Positions 1-8,632 of a stretch of 64,000 nucleotides of DNA are shown here, in pieces (position 1 is the stretch's first letter; each line of letters starts with the position of its first letter). This DNA comes from Aquipseudomonas guryensis (GTDB lineage Bacteria > Pseudomonadota > Gammaproteobacteria > Pseudomonadales > Pseudomonadaceae): assembly GCF_014164785.1 (NCBI RefSeq), contig NZ_JACJFN010000001.1, positions 744,001 through 808,000 of the forward strand, in the 5' to 3' direction. The position numbers were made by a program, and so were the translations under genes. The notes under the pieces were generated by a model. It did not search any database. It saw only the letters and a program-made list of their open reading frames with translations, and had not been told where the DNA came from.

Positions 1-120
1 GCCTGCGGCCCGCTGTGCGGCGCACAGAAAAATTGCCGAAAGCGCTGAGTTCGTTCGCCGAACCACGCACTCAGTCGCGCCCCCGCAACACGCGCCACCC
101 TTCTCACTGTCGAGCCCACC

Positions 121-594
121 ATGCCCATCACCTGGATCATCCGCCATCACACCGACCTCTCCACCCACGAGCTTTACGCCCTGCTCGCCTTGCGCGCGCA
201 GGTGTTCGTGGTTGAGCAGAACTGCCCTTATCTGGATGTGGACGGGCAGGACCTGCTCGGCGCTACCTGTCACCTGCTGGCCTGGCACGACGATACGCTG
301 GTGGCCTATCTGCGCCTGCTCGCCCCAACGACACAGGACGGTGACGTGGTGATCGGCCGCGTTGTGATCGCGCCGCAGGCGCGCGGTACGGGCCTTGGCC
401 ATGTGCTGATGGAGCGCGCACTGCTGGCCTGCGCCGAACGCTGGCCGGGCCTGTCGATTTATCTGTCAGCCCAGGCGCACTTGCAGGGCTACTACGGCCG
501 TTATGGCTTCGCGCCAGTCGGCGAGGTCTATCTGGAAGACGGTATTCCGCATATCGGCATGCGCCGCAACTCCACACAATCTCCACAGACCTGA
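121..594 (+). CDS. elaA: ElaA-like GNAT acetyltransferase
   Basis: A 157-residue GNAT-fold acetyltransferase of the ElaA type, expected to transfer an acetyl group from acetyl-CoA to an unknown amine. The N-terminal motif LRAQVFVVEQNCPYLDVDGQD (about residues 27-47) is the ElaA hallmark, and the acetyl-CoA loop is seen as VIAPQARGTGLGHVLM near residues 80-95. A C-terminal YYGRYGFAPVGE segment is typical of the fold. Length fits the family. The ATG at 121 has no strong ribosome-binding site. The gene stands alone, followed 57 bases later by an unrelated membrane protein. The physiological substrate of ElaA is not established, so only the family is assigned. Confidence 0.85.
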   Translation: MPITWIIRHHTDLSTHELYALLALRAQVFVVEQNCPYLDVDGQDLLGATCHLLAWHDDTLVAYLRLLAPTTQDGDVVIGRVVIAPQARGTGLGHVLMERALLACAERWPGLSIYLSAQAHLQGYYGRYGFAPVGEVYLEDGIPHIGMRRNSTQSPQT

Positions 595-651
595 CCCAGC
601 ACCTCCATCCTGGCGCCGCAGACTGCCGGCCTTCACCAAGGAGGACGGGCA

Positions 652-1461
652 ATGCTGATGATGTTGGGACTCTTGCTTTGTGCGCTGCTGGTGTTGACGG
701 TGCTGGTGCGTGGCCTGCTGCTGTTTACTTGGTGTGGGGTCCGCCGTGGCTGGTCGCTGGCGCTGCGTCGTTATGGCCTGAGCGTGCTGTTGTGCATCAG
801 TGTGGCGGTGTGGGAGTTGGGCGCCTTGTATGGCTTCAGCTGGCGCCATCTCGGCCGGGTCAGTCAGGTCGAGCTGGCCAATACCGCGGTGGCCTATGCC
901 TACCCGCAGGTGTATGCCGACCTGAGCGAGCTGCGCCATGACTATGCCCGCTTCCGCCCCTCGGTCAGCTACTGGGACAACTGGCGCTTCGAAGAGCGCA
1001 TCGACGTGGGGGACAAACTGCTGGGCGACACCGACTACCAGGTACGCCTGCCTGACCGGGTGGTGGTGCTTGATGTGCATGGCTCCCCGCAGTATGACTT
1101 CGCTCTGGAGGATGAGCAGATCATCGCCCCCGACCGCGCGGATATGGGCCTGATTGCCAGCGTGCAGAGCCGTGACTCCTACGCCACCGAACTGCAGGAT
1201 CTGCAGGCCAATTGGGCGCAGCCAGGGCGTGGCGAGGTTCATCTGCACGAGCGCTGCCTGAGCGCCTACAGCGCCCAGCCGCGAGGCCTGAACCTGACGC
1301 TGACGGCCAAGGAGCACCATCCACTGACCATCACCCCGCGCTTCGGCTTCTACCGCGTGACGCTTAGCTTCAGCCCGGCCGACGACTATGACTACGGTAG
1401 CCAGGATTTCCAGCGCATCAGCCGCGCCGAATTTATGCGCCTGCGCGACTGCAAGAGCTAG
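652..1461 (+). CDS. Conserved hypothetical membrane-anchored protein
   Basis: I do not recognise a named family. The 269-residue product starts with two hydrophobic segments (about residues 2-28 and 40-62), followed by some 200 residues of soluble, fairly charged sequence rich in aromatic and acidic residues, so it is probably an inner-membrane protein with a large C-terminal domain. The ATG at 652 has a good AAGGAGG-type ribosome-binding site eleven bases upstream, which decides the start. The stop codon overlaps the convergent binding-protein gene by four bases. No catalytic motif is visible. Codon use resembles neighbouring genes. Confidence 0.7.
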   Translation: MLMMLGLLLCALLVLTVLVRGLLLFTWCGVRRGWSLALRRYGLSVLLCISVAVWELGALYGFSWRHLGRVSQVELANTAVAYAYPQVYADLSELRHDYARFRPSVSYWDNWRFEERIDVGDKLLGDTDYQVRLPDRVVVLDVHGSPQYDFALEDEQIIAPDRADMGLIASVQSRDSYATELQDLQANWAQPGRGEVHLHERCLSAYSAQPRGLNLTLTAKEHHPLTITPRFGFYRVTLSFSPADDYDYGSQDFQRISRAEFMRLRDCKS

Positions 1462-2210
1462 TCCGGCATCTCCTGGCCTGGCAGCCAGCGCTGGTAGATT
1501 GCGGCGAAGCTGCCGTCGGCCTTCATCGCATCCAATGTCGTCTGCCACTGCGCAATCAGCGCATCGTCGGTCGATGGTGAGAAGGCGATGTAGGCATAGC
1601 TGCGCAGAAAACTGTACAAGGGCTCGACATCCGTCGGTTTGAGATCACCGAGAGCGAGCAGACTTTCCAGGGTGACATTGTCCGCCACCACCACGGGTAC
1701 CCGCCGATGGTGCAGCATGGTCATCATCTGCTTCGGCCCGATAACCCCGTAGAGGTTGGGCAGGCCCTTGGCTTCAAGTGTCTGGTAGCTGTACCACTGG
1801 CGCGGCACGGCGATAGTGCCGACCTTGCGGGCGTCTTCCAGGCTGGCGATGGTCAAGCCGGACCCCTTGAGGGCATAGAAACTGGTAACGCCGACGATGA
1901 TCGGCCCGACCCACTTGAACAGCTGCTCGCGCTCCTCGGTACGCATGGCGACGAACAGCCCGGTATTGGGCTGGCTCAGCGTCGCCTGGTAGCCACGGGC
2001 CCAGGGCACCACCTCGATAGACGCCTGCTGCCCGGTACGGCGGAGGATTTCCTCCACCACTTCGACGCCGAGTCCGGCAGGCTTGCCCGCCTGGCTGAAA
2101 TTCAGCGGCGGGTACTCCTCGGTGTACAGCTGCAAGGGCTCGGCCGCCAGCCCCAGGCCGGCGTAGCAGAGCATCAGGCAGAGCAGGCAGCAGCGGCGAA
2201 GGGTACGCAT
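1458..2210 (-). CDS. Periplasmic amino-acid-type substrate-binding protein
   Basis: A 250-residue extracytoplasmic solute-binding protein (family 3, PBPb type). Residues 1-22 form a Sec signal peptide ending in GLGLAA. The mature protein has the usual opening YTEEYPPLNF and ends with WQTTLDAMKADGSFAAIYQRWLP, the standard helix of this family. No permease or ATPase lies beside it, so it may be an orphan receptor-type binding protein, or may work with a transporter encoded elsewhere; the ligand cannot be told from sequence. It converges on the membrane-protein gene, overlapping it by four bases. Confidence 0.85.
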   Translation of the reverse strand: MRTLRRCCLLCLMLCYAGLGLAAEPLQLYTEEYPPLNFSQAGKPAGLGVEVVEEILRRTGQQASIEVVPWARGYQATLSQPNTGLFVAMRTEEREQLFKWVGPIIVGVTSFYALKGSGLTIASLEDARKVGTIAVPRQWYSYQTLEAKGLPNLYGVIGPKQMMTMLHHRRVPVVVADNVTLESLLALGDLKPTDVEPLYSFLRSYAYIAFSPSTDDALIAQWQTTLDAMKADGSFAAIYQRWLPGQEMPD

Positions 2211-2318
2211 GGGAGATCACCTTGCAGAGTCTGCCTGAGTCTAGACCAGTGCATGGACACAAGACCCCGGCCAGGGTGGCCTGCTACCCTGCACGCCCGT
2301 TCACTGCCCACCACGACC

Positions 2319-2789
2319 ATGGACAAGACCCTTCTGCAACAGCAGGTGTGCGAACACCTGGAGACCGATCTGGCCATGGCCGTGCGCGCCGCGCAAACCG
2401 CACACGAAGCGGCCACGCACGAAGAAAACATCGCCGAGAACAAGTACGACACCCTCGGTCTGGAAGCTTCCTACCTGGCCGCCGGGCAGGCGCGGCGGGT
2501 GGAGGAGATTCGCCAGGCACTGCACGCCTGGCGAACCCTGCAGATGCGCGAGTTCAACGAGGAACAGGGCATCCAGCTCGGCGCCCTGGTGTTGCTGCAG
2601 ACGGCCGACGGGCGGCGCCAGTGTCTGCTGCTCGGCCCCGATGGCGCCGGCCTGAAACTGCCGAGCACATGGGGCGAGGTCATGCTGATCACCCCGCGCG
2701 CACCGCTCGGGCAGCAACTGCTAGGGCTCGGCGTGGGAGACGAGGTAAGCAGCGGCCCGCAGCGCTGGCAGATCCTACAGGCTGTCTGA
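2319..2789 (+). CDS. GreA/GreB-like transcription elongation factor family protein
   Basis: A 156-residue protein with the two-part layout of Gre factors: an N-terminal coiled coil (about residues 5-80, with acidic residues HEENIAENKYD near the tip) and a compact C-terminal domain (about 85-156) resembling the Gre FKBP-like domain. Gre factors enter the RNA polymerase secondary channel and stimulate transcript cleavage; whether this one cleaves or merely occupies the channel cannot be read here. I chose the ATG at 2319 because the coding-like sequence begins there; the open frame continues upstream but overlaps the divergent binding-protein gene. Canonical GreA and GreB are not present in the window. 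Confidence 0.7.
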   Translation: MDKTLLQQQVCEHLETDLAMAVRAAQTAHEAATHEENIAENKYDTLGLEASYLAAGQARRVEEIRQALHAWRTLQMREFNEEQGIQLGALVLLQTADGRRQCLLLGPDGAGLKLPSTWGEVMLITPRAPLGQQLLGLGVGDEVSSGPQRWQILQAV

Positions 2790-2858
2790 CACTCAGCCGC
2801 GCGCAAGCCGTGAAGACCAGCTGGCGAGACCACGCCCCGCCCGCCTGTAACGCCAGGC

Positions 2859-3911
2859 TCAGGCGGCGGCCGATGAAGCTTCGCCCAGCAGGTAAGCGTC
2901 GAAGCCGAGCTGGTTGAGCAGGTGCACGGCCAGTTCGCTGCGGATGCCGCCCTCGGGGGTGACAACGTAGCAGGTGCCGCGATCGAGGCTGTCGGCATGG
3001 GTGCGCAGATTGGCCACCGGCAGGTTGAAGCTCTCCGGCAGATGGCCCAGGCGGTACTCGACCGCCAGGCGTACATCGAGCAACAAGTACTTGCGCCCGG
3101 CCTGCTGGCCGATCTTTTCCAGGTCTTTGCCGCTGATACGCGGGATCAGGGTCGGTCGCACCAGCTCGACGAAGTCGTCACGGTGCAGACGCGCCAGTTC
3201 GCCATCTTCGAGCATGGTCACGCTGGCCGAACGTACCGAGCCACTGACCAGCGCCTCCTCGCCGAAGAAGTCGCCACTTTCCAGGCTCAGCGCCGGCTGC
3301 TCGCGGTATGCCGGTGGCAGGCTGATACGCGCCCGTCCGCGCTTGATCACATAGAAGTGCTCGCCCGGCTCGCCATAGCGCACCACGTCATCGCCGGCCT
3401 TGGCCTCGATATACTCGAAGCGCGCCAGCAGGGCATGCAGATGCGAAGGCGCCAGACGGCCAAACAGCGGCGTGCTGAGCAGGCGCGCCAGCCAGTCCTC
3501 GCCGTCACCCTCATCGACCAGCATGCCGCCGCCGAGGCTGTCGACCTGATAGGCCGCTTCCTGGCTCCAGCCCAGCAGGCGCTCAAGCAACTGGTGCTCG
3601 ACGGCGAACAGGCTGACATCGGTCAGCGCCTTGACCGTGGCCGGATTGGGCTGGACCCCGTTGAGCGGCATATGCGCCTGCGGCGAGCCGCCTTCGAAGG
3701 TCTGTTTGGCCGGGCCGGCATCCACCGCTACCTTGCCGCTGAGCAGGTAGTACTGCGCCAGCGAGCGCTCACCCTTCTGCAACAACAGCGTGCCGGCCGG
3801 CCGTTGCACATACGTGAGACTGGCATGCAGCTGCTGGCGGTACTGCGGGGTGAGGAAGTCCATCGGGCTGAAGCTACTCAGCTGTTCGATGCTGAGCGTT
3901 GCACTACTCAT
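2859..3911 (-). CDS. Tandem cyclic-nucleotide-binding and degenerate rhodanese protein
   Basis: A 350-residue cytoplasmic protein with three parts: a weak first cyclic-nucleotide-binding-like fold (about residues 15-115), a clear second one (about 145-255, with GDFFGEEALVSGSVRSASV containing the phosphate-binding cassette), and a C-terminal rhodanese fold (about 265-345). The rhodanese active-site loop reads YVVTPEGGIRS, so the catalytic cysteine is missing and sulfur transfer is unlikely. The start at 3911 is set by a GGAG ribosome-binding site eight bases upstream; the longer open frame has none. Probably a signalling protein that senses a cyclic nucleotide or similar ligand. Function unknown. 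Confidence 0.8.
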   Translation of the reverse strand: MSSATLSIEQLSSFSPMDFLTPQYRQQLHASLTYVQRPAGTLLLQKGERSLAQYYLLSGKVAVDAGPAKQTFEGGSPQAHMPLNGVQPNPATVKALTDVSLFAVEHQLLERLLGWSQEAAYQVDSLGGGMLVDEGDGEDWLARLLSTPLFGRLAPSHLHALLARFEYIEAKAGDDVVRYGEPGEHFYVIKRGRARISLPPAYREQPALSLESGDFFGEEALVSGSVRSASVTMLEDGELARLHRDDFVELVRPTLIPRISGKDLEKIGQQAGRKYLLLDVRLAVEYRLGHLPESFNLPVANLRTHADSLDRGTCYVVTPEGGIRSELAVHLLNQLGFDAYLLGEASSAAA

Positions 3912-4026
3912 GGGCTTTACTCCGCGAGAAAACGCGGCCTTGCGCGGAAAAGAAGTTCCATTGCCGAGGGCATGTCTTAACCATAGCGCTTGGCCATCAG
4001 TCTGGCGCTGACGCTGGTCGGATAGC

Positions 4027-4061
4027 TTATGCACAGCTGGCGGGGATGACTCTGTGGATAA
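4027..4061. promoter_or_regulatory. Pair of perfect DnaA-box 9-mers
   Basis: TTATGCACA at 4027-4035 on the plus strand and TGTGGATAA at 4053-4061 (TTATCCACA on the minus strand) both match the DnaA consensus TTATNCACA. They face each other, 17 bases apart, in the 242-base noncoding stretch between two minus-strand genes, upstream of the cyclic-nucleotide-binding protein gene. I see no further boxes, AT-rich unwinding region or dnaA gene, so this is not the replication origin. DnaA-dependent control of the downstream gene or a DnaA-titrating site is possible but inferred. Confidence 0.45.
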
Positions 4062-4153
4062 CCTGCGCATGATCCCCTCCAGGCCCTGTCAGCCGTGGGC
4101 TGCGCCCTGCTGTTCAGTTCTTGTACGACGCGGCTTGCGGATTGATCACCCAC

Positions 4154-4654
4154 TCAGTTCGGTGCAACCAGTTCGCGCCAGGTCAGGTACACGCGCAGGT
4201 CGAATTCCAGCTGGTGGTAGCCCGGCAGCATGTATTCGCAGAGCTTGTAGAAAGCCTTGTTGTGGTCGTATTCCTTCAGGTGCGCCAGCTCGTGCACCAC
4301 GATCATCTGCAGGAATTCCGGCGCCGCCTCCTTGAACAGCGCGGCCACGCGGATCTCCTTCTTCGCCTTGAGCTTACCGCCCTGCACCCGCGATACCGCC
4401 GTGTGCAGGCCGAGGGCGCGATGGGTCAGGTCGAGGCGGTTGTCGTAGAGCACCTTGTCGATGTTCGGCGCGTTGCGCAGGTGCTGCTGCTTGAGGTCGA
4501 GGACGTATCCGTACAGCGCCTTGTCGCTCTGGATCTGGTGGCGCGTCGGATAGCGTGAGCTCAGGTAATCACCGAGACGGCCGTCGGCGATCATCTGCAT
4601 CACCTGCTGCTGCAGGTGCATCGGGTAGGCCTGAAGGTATCTGAGCGCGGTCAT
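4154..4654 (-). CDS. YgjP-type zinc metallopeptidase domain protein
   Basis: A 166-residue predicted cytoplasmic metal-dependent hydrolase of the YgjP/WLM (DUF45) group. The zinc-binding signature HELAHLKEYDH (residues 121-131) gives the HExxH pair plus the third histidine at 131, and the motif is followed by AFYKLCEYMLPGYHQ, typical of the family. No signal peptide or membrane segment is seen. It stands between a chemoreceptor gene and the cyclic-nucleotide-binding protein gene, all on the minus strand but with gaps of 73 and 242 bases, so co-transcription is not certain. Substrate unknown. Confidence 0.85.
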   Translation of the reverse strand: MTALRYLQAYPMHLQQQVMQMIADGRLGDYLSSRYPTRHQIQSDKALYGYVLDLKQQHLRNAPNIDKVLYDNRLDLTHRALGLHTAVSRVQGGKLKAKKEIRVAALFKEAAPEFLQMIVVHELAHLKEYDHNKAFYKLCEYMLPGYHQLEFDLRVYLTWRELVAPN

Positions 4655-4727
4655 CGAGCGGTACTGCGGGAACGGGTCACCAGTCTACCGCCCACGGGGC
4701 CGCGCGGCACCCGTGGGCAGTGGCCAC

Positions 4728-6725
4728 TCAGCGCACCTTGAAGCGGTTGACCAGCTCGACCAGGCGGCGGTTGGAGGCGAGCAGCGCATCGGTGCTCTTG
4801 TCCGCCTGCTGCCCGCTGCTGACCAGGTCGTCGACCATGTGGCGGATGGCAACCATGTTCTGGTTGATCTCCTCGGTCACCGCGCTCTGCTCCTCGGCGG
4901 CGGTGGCGATCTGCGCGCTGAGGTCGTGAATGCGACTGACCGAGGAGGCCATGTCGTCGAGGCCGACGTTGACCCGGGAGGTCTTGTCCGCCGTGGCCTG
5001 GCAGCTGGCCTTGGTCTTCTCCATGGCCTGCACGGCCGAGCTAACGCCCTGCTGCAGCTTGCTGAGCATCTCATTGATCTCCGAGGTGCTCTGCTGGGTG
5101 CGCCCGGCCAGGGCGCGCACTTCGTCGGCGACCACGGCAAAGCCCCGCCCCTGCTCACCGGCACGTGCCGCCTCGATGGCGGCGTTGAGCGCCAGCAGGT
5201 TGGTCTGCCCGGCAATTTCACCGATCACGCCGAGCACATCGTTGATGCGCTGAGCGTCCTGCTGCATCTCCTGCACGCGCGCGGTGGCACTTTCCACCTC
5301 ATCGACCAGGGCCAGCACGCTGGTCGAGGCCTCGGCCACTACCACACGGGACTGCTCGGCCTTGTCGTTGGCGTCGCGGGTGAAGCTGGCGGTCTCAGTC
5401 GCGCTCTGCGCCACGGTGTCGGCGGTGGAACTCATCTCGGTGATAGCCGTCACCGCCTGGTCGGTTTCCGAGGCATGGCGGGTCAGCACTTCGTTGGTGT
5501 GGCGCGACTGCTGCTGGAGCTGCGCCAGCTCTTCGGCGATCACCGCGGAAGCCTGAGTGACATCGGCGATCATGTTCTGCAGGTAGGCGATGAAGCGGTT
5601 GACCGAGCTGCCCACCGCATCCATCTCGTCCTCGCCCTTGAGGGCGATGCGCCGGGTCAGGTCGGCATCGCCGGCGGACAGCGAGTCGATATTGCCGCGC
5701 AGCACATGCAGGCGCTGCATCAGCTGGCGGATGGAAAACAGCATCATCGCCAGCAGCAGGATCACCAGGGGAATCTGCAGGGTGGCCAGGGTCTTCAGCA
5801 CGCCGGCACTGTTCTCGGTGAGCAGGTGGGTCGGCAGCGCTGCGGCCAGCAGCCAGGGCGTGCCCTCGATCGGCTGCAGGTAGAAGGTCCAGTCATCGCC
5901 GTCCTCGGCCTGGAACTGGTGCTTGTACAAAGTATCGCGGCCGATCTTGCCCAGGCCTTCCTGGATCTCGTTGACGAACAACGACTGGCCAGCCAGCTCG
6001 GATACGTTCTTCAGCACAATCTCGCCGCCGATCCGCGCCTGGTTACTGAGGATCTTGCCGTCCGGCTCGACGATCATCACCTCGCCCTGGATTTCCTTTT
6101 CCTTCTCGGCCACCAGCTTGTTGAAGAAGCCCAGGGTCACGTCGATGGTCGACACGCCGAACGGCGCGCCGTCCTTGCTGATGGCCATGGCGCAGTTGGT
6201 GCGTGGCTGGGCGCTGGCATCGTCCTTGTAGGCCGCAGCCCAGGCGCACTGGCCGACCGGTGCCTGCTGCCCGGCGCGGTGCCAGGGCTGCTCGTAGTAG
6301 TTGGGCGCGGCGTCGGAGTTCCAGTAGGTGTTGACCGTCATCTTGCCGCCGGCATCGCGGTGAAAGAAGGTGCTGTGTTTGTCGCGCTCGGAGCGCTGCT
6401 GCGGCAGCGGCCAGATGCCGCCGCCGAACACCTTGGGATCACCGTACTGGTCAACCAGGCCAGGCACCACGGTATCGATGCTGTCGCTTTCGAGCAGTGG
6501 AATGGTCTGGGTGATGCTGCGCGACTGCGCTTCGACCTTGGCCAACTCGAAGAGGATGGTTTCGGCGATCTTGTTGACCTTGCCCAGCACCAGCTGCTCT
6601 TCCGAGGCTTTCAGCTTGGGCGTGATGAAGTGGCGGATGCCCTCTTCGGTCAGGACAAAGATCACGGCGATGAAGGCAATGAAGATAAGGGTATAGCGGG
6701 CCTGAATTGTTTTAAGCGAACTCAT
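4728..6725 (-). CDS. Methyl-accepting chemotaxis protein
   Basis: A 665-residue transmembrane chemoreceptor. A first membrane segment (about residues 10-27) and a second (about 330-352) bracket a roughly 300-residue periplasmic sensor region that looks like a dCache double-PAS domain. A HAMP domain follows (about 353-405), then the signalling helices with the conserved hairpin tip [20 protein letters not shown]. It should signal through CheW and CheA to the flagellar motor in response to a ligand that cannot be identified here. No che genes are adjacent, as is usual for the many scattered receptors of Pseudomonas. Confidence 0.93.
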   Translation of the reverse strand: MSSLKTIQARYTLIFIAFIAVIFVLTEEGIRHFITPKLKASEEQLVLGKVNKIAETILFELAKVEAQSRSITQTIPLLESDSIDTVVPGLVDQYGDPKVFGGGIWPLPQQRSERDKHSTFFHRDAGGKMTVNTYWNSDAAPNYYEQPWHRAGQQAPVGQCAWAAAYKDDASAQPRTNCAMAISKDGAPFGVSTIDVTLGFFNKLVAEKEKEIQGEVMIVEPDGKILSNQARIGGEIVLKNVSELAGQSLFVNEIQEGLGKIGRDTLYKHQFQAEDGDDWTFYLQPIEGTPWLLAAALPTHLLTENSAGVLKTLATLQIPLVILLLAMMLFSIRQLMQRLHVLRGNIDSLSAGDADLTRRIALKGEDEMDAVGSSVNRFIAYLQNMIADVTQASAVIAEELAQLQQQSRHTNEVLTRHASETDQAVTAITEMSSTADTVAQSATETASFTRDANDKAEQSRVVVAEASTSVLALVDEVESATARVQEMQQDAQRINDVLGVIGEIAGQTNLLALNAAIEAARAGEQGRGFAVVADEVRALAGRTQQSTSEINEMLSKLQQGVSSAVQAMEKTKASCQATADKTSRVNVGLDDMASSVSRIHDLSAQIATAAEEQSAVTEEINQNMVAIRHMVDDLVSSGQQADKSTDALLASNRRLVELVNRFKVR

Positions 6726-7002
6726 GGTTCACTCCTGGCTCTCGATCTGCGAATGCTTCGGTGGATGTATGCAACACCTCACCACCTGCCGGCTCATGCC
6801 GGTCTGTGCGATGCCGTACAGCGATCCCTCTCCTACACGCTCCTGCAAAGAGTCTAGATGGAGATGCCACTGTATCGGGATATGGATCGAGGGCTTGATG
6901 GCGGCGCTCGCGGCGCAGGGTTTTATCAGACGAACGTGATGCACGATCGTTCTAGATCAAGGATGCGTCGCGGGTTATGGCTGGCCGGAAACAGGCTGTG
7001 AT

Positions 7003-7428
7003 CTAGGGGCGGGGCAGCGCGCCGGGCCTGCCAGCCAGATAGTCGCGATAGACCTGCAGCAACTGCTCAGCGCTATAGCGACAGCTTGGTGCCTGGCACT
7101 CGGCATTGAAGTCGAAGCGCCCGCTCATGGGTTCGGCCAGGCGGATGTAGATGGCCGGCCACTCGCTCCGTGGCGCATCCGCCGGGGTGAATAGCAGGCG
7201 CTCCTGGCGTTCCACCAGAGCACCACCGGCGGCGGCATAGTCGAAGACGAACAGCAGGGTGCGCGAGGTCTTGGTGGTGCATTCGGCCTGCGTGACACAG
7301 CGCTGCGGGTCGGCCTGGGTCTGAACTGACGCAGGAGCTGGAGCAGGCGCTTCAACTCTCGGCTGCTGGGCACAACCGGCGAGCGCCAGCACAGCGACGC
7401 AGAATACGCCTCGAACGATAGACGGCAT
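7003..7428 (-). CDS. Small lipoprotein of unknown function
   Basis: A 141-residue predicted lipoprotein. The ATG at 7428 gives a clean lipoprotein signal (MPSIVRGVFCVAVLALAGC; lipobox LAGC) and has the purine-rich GGGGGGAAGG directly upstream, so I prefer it to the start seven codons earlier. After a short Ala/Pro-rich linker the mature part holds four cysteines (including RCVTQAEC and CQAPSC), which could form two disulfides in the periplasm. No named domain recognised. It lies just downstream of the fba terminator on the same strand, so it probably has its own promoter. Confidence 0.7.
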   Translation of the reverse strand: MPSIVRGVFCVAVLALAGCAQQPRVEAPAPAPASVQTQADPQRCVTQAECTTKTSRTLLFVFDYAAAGGALVERQERLLFTPADAPRSEWPAIYIRLAEPMSGRFDFNAECQAPSCRYSAEQLLQVYRDYLAGRPGALPRP

Positions 7429-7448
7429 TACCTTCCCCCCGATAAACA

Positions 7449-7471
7449 AAAGCCCCGCAGAGCGGGGCTTT
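7449..7471 (-). terminator. Rho-independent terminator of the tkt-epd-pgk-fba operon
   Basis: A perfect 10-bp stem (AAAGCCCCGC / GCGGGGCTTT) with a three-base loop, followed on the minus strand by a T-rich run (TTTTGTTT). It lies 16 bases past the fba stop codon. Confidence 0.9.
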
Positions 7472-7487
7472 CGGTGCAGCAGATGGC

Positions 7488-8552
7488 TTAGTTGACCTTG
7501 GCGGTCAGCTCACCCTTGGCGTAGCGCTGGAACATGCCTTCCAGGGAGATCGGTTTGATCTTGGAGGCATTACCGGCGGTGCCGAAGGCTTCGTAGCGAG
7601 CGATGCAGATGTCGCGCATGGCGGTCACTGTGGCGCCGAAGAACTTGCGCGGGTCGAACTCGCTCGGGTTGGTGGCCATCAGGCGACGCATGGCGCCGGT
7701 GGACGCCAGACGCAGGTCGGTGTCGATGTTGACCTTGCGCACGCCGTACTTGATGCCTTCGACGATCTCTTCGACCGGCACGCCGTAGGTTTCTTTGATG
7801 TCGCCGCCGTACTGGTTGATGATCGCCAGCCACTCTTGCGGTACCGAGGAAGAACCGTGCATCACCAGGTGGGTGTTGGGGATGCGCTTGTGGATTTCCT
7901 TGATGCGGTCGATGGCGAGGATGTCACCGGTCGGCGGCTTGGTGAACTTGTAGGCGCCGTGGCTGGTGCCGATGGCGATGGCCAGGGCATCGACCTGGGT
8001 GCGCTTGACGAAGTCGGCGGCTTCTTCCGGGTCGGTCAGCATCTGGCTGTGGTCCAGCACGCCTTCGGCGCCAACGCCGTCTTCTTCGCCGGCCATGCCG
8101 GTTTCCAGGCTACCCAGGCAACCCAGCTCACCTTCAACCGATACGCCACAGGCGTGGGCAAACGCCACGGTCTGCTGGGTGACACGGACGTTGTAGTCGT
8201 AGTCGGCTGGGGTCTTGCCGTCTTCCTTCAGCGAGCCGTCCATCATCACCGAGCTGAAGCCCAGCTGGATCGAACGCTGGCAAACGTCCGGGCTGGTGCC
8301 GTGGTCCTGGTGCATGCACACCGGAATATGCGGGAATTCTTCGATGGCGGCCAGGATCAGGTGGCGCAGGAAGGGGGCGCCAGCGTATTTGCGGGCACCG
8401 GCGGAAGCCTGGACGATCACCGGGGAATCGGTCTTGTCGGCCGCTTCCATGATCGCGCGCATCTGCTCGAGGTTGTTGACGTTGAAGGCCGGCACGCCGT
8501 AGCCGAATTCGGCGGCGTGGTCGAGCATCTGGCGCATGCTGATAAGTGCCAT
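7488..8552 (-). CDS. fba: Class II fructose-1,6-bisphosphate aldolase
   Basis: A 354-residue zinc-dependent aldolase that interconverts fructose 1,6-bisphosphate with dihydroxyacetone phosphate and glyceraldehyde 3-phosphate. The HQDHGTSPD motif, the SHGAYKF segment and NIDTDLRLA near the C-terminus mark the class II fold with zinc and substrate ligands. The start [19 protein letters not shown] at 8552 matches the family; the open frame runs on upstream through pgk but that part is a shadow. It is the last gene of the tkt-epd-pgk-fba operon. In pseudomonads lacking phosphofructokinase this enzyme works mainly in gluconeogenesis (family knowledge). Confidence 0.97.
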   Translation of the reverse strand: MALISMRQMLDHAAEFGYGVPAFNVNNLEQMRAIMEAADKTDSPVIVQASAGARKYAGAPFLRHLILAAIEEFPHIPVCMHQDHGTSPDVCQRSIQLGFSSVMMDGSLKEDGKTPADYDYNVRVTQQTVAFAHACGVSVEGELGCLGSLETGMAGEEDGVGAEGVLDHSQMLTDPEEAADFVKRTQVDALAIAIGTSHGAYKFTKPPTGDILAIDRIKEIHKRIPNTHLVMHGSSSVPQEWLAIINQYGGDIKETYGVPVEEIVEGIKYGVRKVNIDTDLRLASTGAMRRLMATNPSEFDPRKFFGATVTAMRDICIARYEAFGTAGNASKIKPISLEGMFQRYAKGELTAKVN

Positions 8553-8590
8553 GGTGTTCTTTCTCCCGGTGGGGCTCGTTAATCGTGCAA

Positions 8591-8609
8591 GCCTGCCGCA
8601 GGGGCAGGC
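8591..8609 (-). other. Hairpin in the pgk-fba intercistronic gap
   Basis: A 7-bp stem (GCCTGCC / GGCAGGC) with a five-base loop in the 80-base gap between pgk and fba. There is no T run after it on the minus strand, so it is more likely an mRNA-stability or processing element than a terminator. Confidence 0.4.
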
Positions 8610-8632
8610 GCTATTCAAGTATTCGCGGCCAC

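Noticed and set aside
4713..6857. A 714-codon plus-strand frame opposite the chemoreceptor gene
   Set aside because: Antisense shadow with His/Gln/Leu bias and no recognisable domain.
6729..6944. A 71-codon minus-strand frame just upstream of the chemoreceptor gene
   Set aside because: No ribosome-binding site, unusual composition, and it covers the likely promoter region.
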